Translations under genes and position numbers: made by a program
The notes under the pieces: generated by a model
Told to the model about the DNA's origin: nothing
The model's database searches: none
Seen by the model: only the letters and a program-made list of their open reading frames with translations
Assembly: GCF_024323335.1 (NCBI RefSeq)
Contig: NC_066583.1
Location: forward strand, 270,959,916 to 271,023,915
DNA: 64,000 nt
Origin: Lathyrus oleraceus
Taxonomy: Eukaryota; Streptophyta; Magnoliopsida; Fabales; Fabaceae
Reading direction: 5' to 3'
Part shown: positions 56,560 to 64,000 of the stretch, one piece after another
How the letters are laid out: each line of letters opens with the position of its first letter
Position numbering within the stretch: position 1 is the stretch's first letter

Positions 56560-56960
56560 ACCACATAGTGCTGTGCTGGCATGCCATTTCTTTCGGGATA
56601 GAGAGAGAAAGTGCTTGATGGAGTGTGGGTCCCACGACGGATGGTCCTAAAATCGACGTTGACGTCTGAATCCCCTTCCTCGTTGATCTTCTCTCAAACA
56701 GACCCCTCTTTTGTGGGGCCCACGTGGCAACTCACCTCTAAACTCGTCCTCCTCACTCTCGCATCTAAAGGGTGTAACAACACGCGCTTTATTAACCCGC
56801 CACCTGTTGTACCGTCACTGTAACTGCCTTTGCTAGCTCGTTGTTTGGCTTCTCCGCGTGAGTATGGCGCGTGGTGACCAAAGTTGACCCTCTCCTTGAT
56901 CTCTCCTTGTGCGAAGATGAGTCCACCGGGGCGATTATGGAGATTAATTTTTTTTTTCAG
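56560..56960. promoter_or_regulatory. Promoter-like GC-richer island (putative)
   Basis: About 400 bp clearly richer in G and C than its surroundings. It contains GGGCCCACGTGGCA (56716-56729), which joins a GGGCCC element to a G-box/ABRE-type CACGTGGC, plus TGACGTC (56660-56666), a W-box TTGACC (56884-56889) and a pyrimidine-rich tail. No convincing coding sequence adjoins on either side in the window; a 70-codon frame at 56611-56823 has no recognisable motif. It may be a displaced promoter, a gene remnant or a conserved noncoding element. Confidence 0.35.
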
Positions 56961-59640
56961 TCGATTATACTAATCCAATTCAAATATCAGTTTTGAGAAG
57001 TAATTTCTATTTTTTTATAATTATAATTGTATGGATCGAATCGAGGTCCTCTTTATCAAATCAATTAACGATTAATTGAACTCAAATCTTTTGATTAGAT
57101 ATAGAGATTTTATTCTAATTTTTTTTTTGGAATTCAGAATTTATTTATTTATTTTATAAATCTATGAGTTAAGAGAGTTGCAATTTTTTGTCTGAAAAAT
57201 CTTATCTACTAATTTGGATATTTGTTTTTGTAATTTTGAACCAAAAATTATCATTTCTCAAATTATATTTAATCAAATTTGCTATTACTGTATATACTTT
57301 ATGGATTTATATAACTTTTTACTGTATAATAATTAACCTTCTGTTTTCTTTTAAAATTGGTGGCAGAAAATATAACATAAGTGGAAATAACTTTTTAAAA
57401 GCAAAGAAAGTGAATACTAAAATAAACAAGCATGAGTGGGAGAGAAAAAAGGAAGTGGAGTTTCAACATGAATGAATAATTGATAAAGTTACAATATCAT
57501 AGAGCGTTTGTTACACACAAAAAATGGCTTCTATGTTACTCTTTTTTTTATTTTATTGAATCTCTTTTTCTTTAACTAGTGTACTTTTAGTAGAAATTAT
57601 GGATGGTTTTATTTTTTCTCACATGACATTATTAACACAAAGACTTTTTTTAATAAAAAAACAAAGAAGGTTTAAGTGTAGCAAAGAAAAGCTTTGGGAT
57701 TAGTGTTATATATAAATTTTAAAACATAATATTATATTTAAGTTTATTATGCATATAATTTTAATATATACATATCCATGACGTAAATAAATTATAGATA
57801 TTTATTTTATTACATCATATTTTTACTTTTTCAAATTTAATTGCGTCATTATAAAAACAATATAATTGAATTAATAGTTTATGTCTTGTTTAAATGCAAT
57901 TTTAAATTCTTTATTTGAAAAAATATAGTTTTAATCACTATATTTAAAAAATATTTATTTAATATTTACTTTCAATTTTTAAAGTTTTAATCCCTTTTTT
58001 TAATTTTAAATTTAATTTTATTGGTACAACCGTGTCCAAAATAATTGATAAATTTAATATTTATGTTTTATTATAAAAAAAAATTAAAATGAGTGAGTGA
58101 AGTAGTTCGGTCAAATATATATTAATTGAGTTAAATTTGTATAATTTATTGGTGTAAAGTTGAATTCTTAAGAACAAAATTTATTTATATTTTTTATATA
58201 TCAACTATTCCTTTTAAAACATAAGTAATTTAAAATAATAGAGATATCAAAAGTATGTGCTATATAAATTGATTAATTACTAAAGGATTGAAGATCTATT
58301 TTAGAAACTTGTGTATATTATGATGATAAATATCTACTTATAGTATTAATTGAGCTCATAAGCACATGTATAATTGACCCTAATATTTGCTCTCTCTACT
58401 ACATTACTATATTATTTCGTTGAACATTTGTTTAAGTGTCTATACATTTTGAATGTATATTCATGATGTTTGAAATATATTTGATTATCATAATTATTCA
58501 TAATCTTTTGAAATGAGAGTGTTTTTAAAACAAATATCATTTTTGTAGAGTTTTTCTTTATATTTTGCTTCAGTAAATCATCTCATTGTATATGAATATC
58601 AGTTATAAGAATATGAATTTAAATCCGCTATATCCTAGTTATTCATCGTTAAGAAATTGAATTTTAACTCTTAAATTATTTGAAAAATATATATTTTTTA
58701 CACACAAAAATAAATTGACTTAAGAAAGAAAATAAATAACAATAGAACTAGTTTCAAATATACTATTTTTTATTACTTTATTTACAAAATCAATCTAAAT
58801 TATTTAAAAAATTACTTCTTATTGATCAAGATTGTGAGATTCTTTAATAATATCTTTGACACATTTGTCATAACACATTTAGAAGGGTGGAGCATAAATA
58901 CGCCTTTCCACTTTGCTTGATATAGCAACATAGATTCTAAAATTCTCTCTTGAAAAGGATTATGCTTCACTTGCAAGATAAATTAAGCGTTTGCAACAAC
59001 TCTTAGATTGATATTTTCTTATAAGTGCAAGCAAGTGTGGGAATATAAGTTTTCTAAAATACGAAATTCAAACTTAAAATAAGTCTATGACAAATTATAA
59101 GTTAGATTTAGACTTAAATTTTTTTTTTATGAAAGTAAACTTAAACTTTACAAGAATAATTTAACTCATTATTTCTCTTAAAGTGCAAGTCTCATCCATA
59201 GAGGACTAATAATAATTAGAAACTGATCCCACACACGGCGTCGGTATGCTCAAAAAGTAAGGGGGCATTGGACAGTTAATGGACCTAGTTGAATCAAAAG
59301 ATAATGAGCAAAGGGACATTATCTAGATTTTAATTTTTAGTCAAATATAAATGATGGAAAACAATCAAATGTGTTTTCTTTTCTTTTCTTCACCAATTAG
59401 TATTATGTATAGCACACTATTGTTTCCTCCAACTTTTTTACTTAATTCCATTATGTATTTGCACTAAGTATTATATGACACACATTGCCTACCATACTTA
59501 AAACGATAAGTCTTTTTTTGGTTAATGATCTATAAAAAGTGGATACTCTTTTGATTCTTCCATCTATATATCTATTTATTTAATGTCTTAACTTAATTTA
59601 GCCTTAATATATCTGACAATTATGTGATTTATTTTATGCC
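56961..59640. other. AT-rich intergenic sequence, nothing recognised
   Basis: Long A- and T-runs, no repeats shared with the rest of the window that I can see, and no open frame with protein-like composition (a 95-codon frame at 57188 is low-complexity and hydrophobic). I see nothing supportable here. Confidence 0.6.
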
Positions 59641-60712
59641 ACTTACTATCCTACTTCGTCTTTGTGTTAGAGATTATAATGAGTCTTTTATCTATATTTA
59701 TTAAATGATTAGAGATCGAGTCAGCTTCTTGACTTGAACCAATTTGACTATCAAATGAAGAGTACATATTGATTATGATGGATTCTACCTCTAATGTGGT
59801 TATTATCAAGTGTCTCAAGTTTTTTCCTCTCAATCTAGATGTTAGATATCATGTTTATAACAATATAATATCAAGGAGCCTTAAGTTATGACATAACATC
59901 CATATCGTCTTAAGTACGAGGCCTACAAAGGTGTAGTCTAAGGGAGAAGACATGATAATCTGCAGACCCTCAAGCATGAGACTTATTAGAGCTAAGTGAT
60001 CGAGGGAGAAGACATGGTAATCCGTAATCCCTCAAAGTGAGAGACGCTTTTCAAAGCGATGTAAAGATGTTACCGCCTAGGGGTTTAAGACGGGGCTTGA
60101 ATGTGGTAGTGTAAATCAATTTAATGGTTTATTTCCCGATCTAAATATCTAATTACATAACTAAGTATGTAATTAATTGGGTAAATGATTAACAATATCT
60201 TGGGAGGGATCCTTTAGTCTGAGTTATCTCTCAATTTATGGGCATGCGAGTAAAGTCATTGATACTTTGTGATACTAATGATGGCTATAAGGTGCAAACG
60301 ACTAATCGGTCTAAATGGGTTTCTCCTATAAAAATCCAAGTTTTGACTTTTCTTTTTTATTTCACTTTCGCTCCGAAATTGTTTCACTCAACAATTCTTT
60401 TTTCTCTTCCCCTAACAACAATCATACAACCTCAATCATTTTCCCCTTCACATGAATCATTGTCATTGGTATTATTTTCTTGTACTTTTGTCATATCTTT
60501 TTCATTTTCCTTTTTGGAAGATGGTATTTCTTAAAGATTGTGACACTAGTGGTAATGTGGTTGAGTTTGATACCCATAAGGGGGAGTGAAAGTAAAGGTG
60601 ATGTTGTTATGAATGTTTGAGATAGGCATATGACATAGTGAATTGGAGATTCGTTGTAATGGGGATGCTCGAGAGTTATGATAGTAGTTCTAGTAGTTGT
60701 GATAGTGAAGAT
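59641..60712 (+). repeat. Probable LTR or promoter remnant with TATA box (low confidence)
   Basis: It contains a two-unit direct repeat of about 62 bp (GGGAGAAGACATGATAATC at 59943 and GGGAGAAGACATGGTAATCC at 60005) and, further on, TCCTATAAAAATCC (TATA at 60327-60334) followed by a CT-rich leader. This arrangement is typical of retrotransposon LTRs (U3, TATA, leader), but I cannot define the ends. A hAT-type MITE interrupts the sequence at 60713. Confidence 0.4.
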
Positions 60713-61274
60713 TAGGCATTGCAATGGGGTGGGACGGGGACGGTTTTTACCTCCCCCAAACCCAAACCCAAATTTCTGAACAATCCATGTTCCCCGCCCT
60801 AAACCCAAACGGGGATGGAGAATTAAAATCAAAACTCATCCCAAACGAGTTCGGGTTGGGTTCAGATATCCCCGCCATGCCACCATCCATTTAGTGAAAT
60901 CAATATTTTTTTAATAAAAATATTTATTTTTTCCAAAATCAAATTAAATTACAAATAATAAAATAAAACAACTTGAAAAAATTTCATACATAAATTTCAA
61001 ATATTTTAAATAACTAATATAAATCAAAATATCAAAACATTGACCACCTATTTAATATTCTAAATTATCAAAACTAAGTAATAATATACATAATAAAATA
61101 AACGGGAAGGGTCCGGGGTGGGTACTAGTGTCCCCATTACCCGATTTATCCCCATATTTTTTAATCGGGGAAAACCAAACCCAAATTCAAACTCAATCAA
61201 AGTGGGTTTTCTTTGTCAACTTCGGGGCGGGTTCGGGTGGGTACCCGCAGGCATGGATTATGTTGCCATGCCTA
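60713..61274. mobile_element. Non-autonomous hAT-type MITE (562 bp)
   Basis: The left end is TAGGCATTGCAAT and the right end, reverse complemented, is TAGGCATGGCAAC (11 of 13 bases match). GTGAAGAT flanks both sides as an 8 bp target duplication (60705-60712 and 61275-61282). An 8 bp duplication with TAGG-type ends is characteristic of hAT elements. Subterminal parts are GC-rich and repetitive (GGGACGGGGACGG and CCCAAACCCAAACCC on the left, GGGGCGGGTTCGGGTGGGTACCC-like phrases on the right), while the middle is AT-rich. There is no transposase. Confidence 0.85.
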
Positions 61275-61474
61275 GTGAAGATATTATTTATAATGACATT
61301 GTTTTGATCTCTTCTTACCTTGGGTTGGCGGCGCTACAAATGTTGATTTTAGGCACGTGCTCGACCGTCTTCAGCTACAAAATGGTGGACATTAATTTTT
61401 TGTTAAACCCTTTATGCTAAAAGAAAAGTTTAACTTGGGTGAGTTATGGGGCCAATGGCTCCCTGTAGGAAATT

Positions 61475-61690
61475 AAGTTTCCACTTAGGGTGCAAAAGTA
61501 CCTCGAAATGTGCAATGATATCCAATAGGGTGCAATAATACTCTAAAGGATGCAATTATAACCTAAAGGATGCAACGATACCCTGTAGGGAGCAACAATA
61601 CCCTGAAGGCCCCAATAATACCCTAGAGGGTGAAACGTTACTCCGAAGAATATAATGATATTTTGAAAGGAGAAATTATAATAATGTGCA
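61475..61690 (+). repeat. Degenerate minisatellite, unit about 20-23 bp
   Basis: About nine diverged units of the type GGTGCAATAATACCCTAAAG; GGATGCAACGATACCCTGTAG is a clear copy. Unit ends alternate between TAAAG, TGTAG and TGAAG. No coding meaning is seen. Confidence 0.65.
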
Positions 61691-62165
61691 ACCTTTCATC
61701 AAATTAAAGGAGAGGTTGGGCTTATCAAAATAGGGAGCTTCATTAAAACCCCATGTTATTTCATGGAAAAAGAGTATCTCCCTAATACATTTATTGACAT
61801 TGTAAACCATAAGTATAAGAGATGAAGTCCTGGTGATTTACATCTTATCTTTATGAACTTAAAAAGAACATATTTTGATTATAAAAAAAAATATTAGACT
61901 CGATATGTTTTAAAACCTGAGGGTTTCCTCGTTATTGAATTCTTCCAATTTGCTAATGTCACATGATTTACATCCTAAGTGATTTGTATGGATCTTTCGA
62001 ATTGGCAAACATATTTGTGATTTTGGTCGGAACCATTATTTGCTTGAATTCTAAACCGTCATCTTCCCTTATTCTTTGAAACAAATAAGAGTTATATGGC
62101 CTTGTTGCTCTAGACTTCTTTTAGGTCTTTAGTAAATGGATAACTTGTCCTCCAAATACTCCTTT

Positions 62166-62775
62166 CTAGGGTCCAAGTCCATGAAATTTACGTTGTGAGG
62201 GCCAAATTTTGGTGTTGGGTAAAAGATACAACCTTTTTACTTTGAGGTAGTCCTTATAGCACTTCATGGTCACTTTTTGATCTCCTTTTATGACACCTAC
62301 ATGCCCATTTCCCAAAGGATACTTCATGGTTAGGTATAACATTGATAGAACAACTTCCAAGGTCTTGAGGGTTGGATGACCGATGATAATGTTGTAGGAA
62401 AATGGGGTATCTATAACTAGATATTTTACATTTATGAATTATGTTTTCTTCCATCCTGTAAATAGTTCTAATGGATACATATCCTCTTAATTGCACTTGT
62501 TTTCTCAAAAAAACCTACCAGGATGCTTTTGAATTATTGTAAATGTTCTAGGTTATGTTGTAATGTTTCAAATGCGCCTCAATATATTACGCTAGCAGAT
62601 TTTTCAAGATCAACGAGAATGCACTTGACATCCCAAATAAAAAATTATATGTTGATAACCATAAGGTCATCTTCACGAGGCAAAATCTCGAAGACACCCT
62701 TTTCTGAAAAGGTAACCTCAGGTGTTGATATTGATTCAGGTTTGGGAAGAACATCGATAACGTGCTTTAATTAGC
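62166..62775 (-). pseudogene. Decayed Ty3/gypsy aspartic protease relic
   Basis: Read on the minus strand, fragments in shifting frames recall the gag-pro linker and protease of plant gypsy elements: ILVDLEKSASVIY (the position of the catalytic D-S/T-G, here D-L-E), VQLRGYVSIRTI, then YLTMKYPLGNGHVGVIKGDQK. Stops and frameshifts occur throughout. It is not closely related to the Ogre copies in this window, whose proteases read differently at the same motifs. Confidence 0.65.
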
Positions 62776-64000
62776 AAGCATATATCCAACAGGAGGATCT
62801 AGATTTACAAATATCATAAAATGGTGTTGAAAGTGTAGAGAGTTGGTTCACCTCTATGTCTTTCTTCTAGCTTTTTCTCCCACTAGGTCGAGAACTTTGT
62901 GGCCTATTGCGCCTTACAGGTTATGATTTCGATCTCGATCCATAATATTTTTTCTAGAGCTGCTACGGGTGGCCATAGCAGCCTCTAGAAAATGTATGGA
63001 GAAAATATGTCTTTTCGCCTTTGTCCGTGTTTTGCTCATTTTGGTTCCTCTTTTGTCCGAGATACTTACTTAAGCCTGAAAAATATACCACCAATCATAA
63101 AACATGATAAAAATAAAGTAAATCAAACAATAAATGGGAAAATAGCTAAATAAAATAACTGAGAAAAGCGATACGAAAACCACTTACCAAACTCCCACTA
63201 ACTTAGATCGTTGCTTCTCCTCAAGCAACAAAGCTTGCTTATGCAAATTTTTGGATCAAGCGGTTTTAATAATGAAAAAGCTTACGAAAATGAAACTACC
63301 AGTACTCATACGTGAATTTTTGTTCAGATTGGCCAAGATCCAGTTCTCTCATTACTCATTTGACATCAAAGGTATTTACAAGGACACTAACCATAGTGAG
63401 ACTACGAACCCAAGTCTCCCTTTCAGATACCTCTCCAACTATACTTTGTACTTAAGTCTTATTTTCCAATTTTCCTTCCTAAATCATTTAGACAAGGACA
63501 CTAACCATAGTAAGTCTTATTCTCCAACAATATCTCATTGGAAACAAAAATAAATCCCTACAAAAATCCAAATGCCCAGTTGCACTCCCATATGCATTGC
63601 ATGTATCACTTCATGCATAACTTTCCCTCCGAAACGTGAAGTTCCACAAATCCCAACCGTACTTGGTATAATCCATAAATCACACATTTGCATACATCCA
63701 ACAGCCCAAGCATACATCGGCATTCTGTATACATCGAAATTTTGCATACATAACATTGCATCATAGTATACTCTTTAGAACGGGGCATGCATGTTTTGCA
63801 TAAGCTGGATTCAAGCCTTTCTTGAAAGTGCAAGGATCCCCGTGAACAACCCCGACAAGATTCCCCAAAGTATCTCATCTTTATTTGCCTTTTGCAAATA
63901 ATGTTGGCCCTTTATCAATACATTTCCTTTCGCAAGTCCCATCTGCTCTTTGTATGGGAAAACCCTTTTTTTCCTTTTGCAAGTCTCCTTGTTGCCTTTT
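62776..64000. other. Unassigned sequence, probably retrotransposon-derived
   Basis: It lies upstream of the protease relic on its coding strand. Phrases such as CCGACAAGATTCCCCAAA and CCTTTCGCAAGTCCC near the right edge look like retrotransposon noncoding sequence, but I cannot identify an element or any intact frame. Confidence 0.4.

Noticed and set aside
56611..56823. 70-codon plus-strand frame in the promoter-like island
   Set aside because: No recognisable domain; probably open by chance because the island is GC-richer.
57188..57475. 95-codon plus-strand frame
   Set aside because: AT-rich, hydrophobic, low-complexity translation; no motif, no promoter and no neighbouring exon.
1..64000. 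tRNA, rRNA or other housekeeping RNA genes
   Set aside because: I saw no cloverleaf with A and B boxes and no rRNA-like sequence; the tRNA-like TGGCGACTC motifs are primer binding sites and LTR ends.

Overview
This is plant nuclear DNA. It is almost entirely large LTR retrotransposons of the Ty3/gypsy Tat lineage, Ogre type. The diagnostic parts are an extra ORF upstream of gag, a second archaeal-type RNase H in pol, an intron between protease and reverse transcriptase, 2-5 kb LTRs, a TGGCGACTCTGCTGGGGA primer site and long repeat-filled 3' UTRs. Ogre density and nesting of this kind suggest a legume of the pea/vetch/lentil tribe; that is inference from repeats only. I found no intact host gene.

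Layout: (E) 1-255, minus-strand LTR end cut by the window edge, inserted in A. (A) 256-12100, 3' half of a plus-strand element: RNase H-integrase ORF, 4.5 kb 3' UTR, 5170 bp 3' LTR. (F) 12101-12448 and 53542 to about 55400, an older minus-strand element with its own primer site and LTR end. (B) 12449-53536, complete minus-strand element with target duplication GCATG; LTRs are 4861 and 4859 bp once insertions are removed. (C) 12754-30973, plus-strand element inside B's 3' LTR, duplication GATGG, two 1952 bp LTRs with about nine differences; its pol is mostly deleted. (D) 13150-18929, a 5780 bp solo LTR on the minus strand inside C's 5' LTR, duplication GTTAC. The relative ages F, then B, then C, then D follow from the nesting and the LTR differences. 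From about 55.4 kb on there is AT-rich intergenic DNA with a GC-richer promoter-like island (56.56-56.96 kb), an LTR- or promoter-like stretch near 60.3 kb, a 562 bp hAT-type MITE with an 8 bp target duplication (60713-61274), a 22 bp-type minisatellite and a decayed gypsy protease relic.

Coding content: B keeps the whole order ORF1, gag, protease, intron, RT, gRNaseH, aRNaseH, integrase in open frames, broken by 13 in-frame stops, one small deletion and an altered RT YxDD box. A's 725-codon frame is open, but the first catalytic Asp of integrase is Gly. C keeps ORF1, gag and the intron but lost the RT core, the second RNase H and most of integrase, so if it moved recently it used proteins in trans.

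The most interesting signal is in the noncoding parts. The 3' UTRs of A, B and C carry arrays of short hairpins whose loop is constant (8 nt: CAGTAACC in A and B, TAACGTAC in C), while the flanking stem bases change from copy to copy and stay complementary. Directly after the pol stop codon all three elements also carry hairpin modules, several with a GAAA tetraloop and compensatory base changes. A duplicated 20-nt-loop hairpin in C's LTR behaves the same way. I read this as conserved RNA (or single-stranded cDNA) structure in Ogre elements. All of it was found by eye and needs a covariation test.
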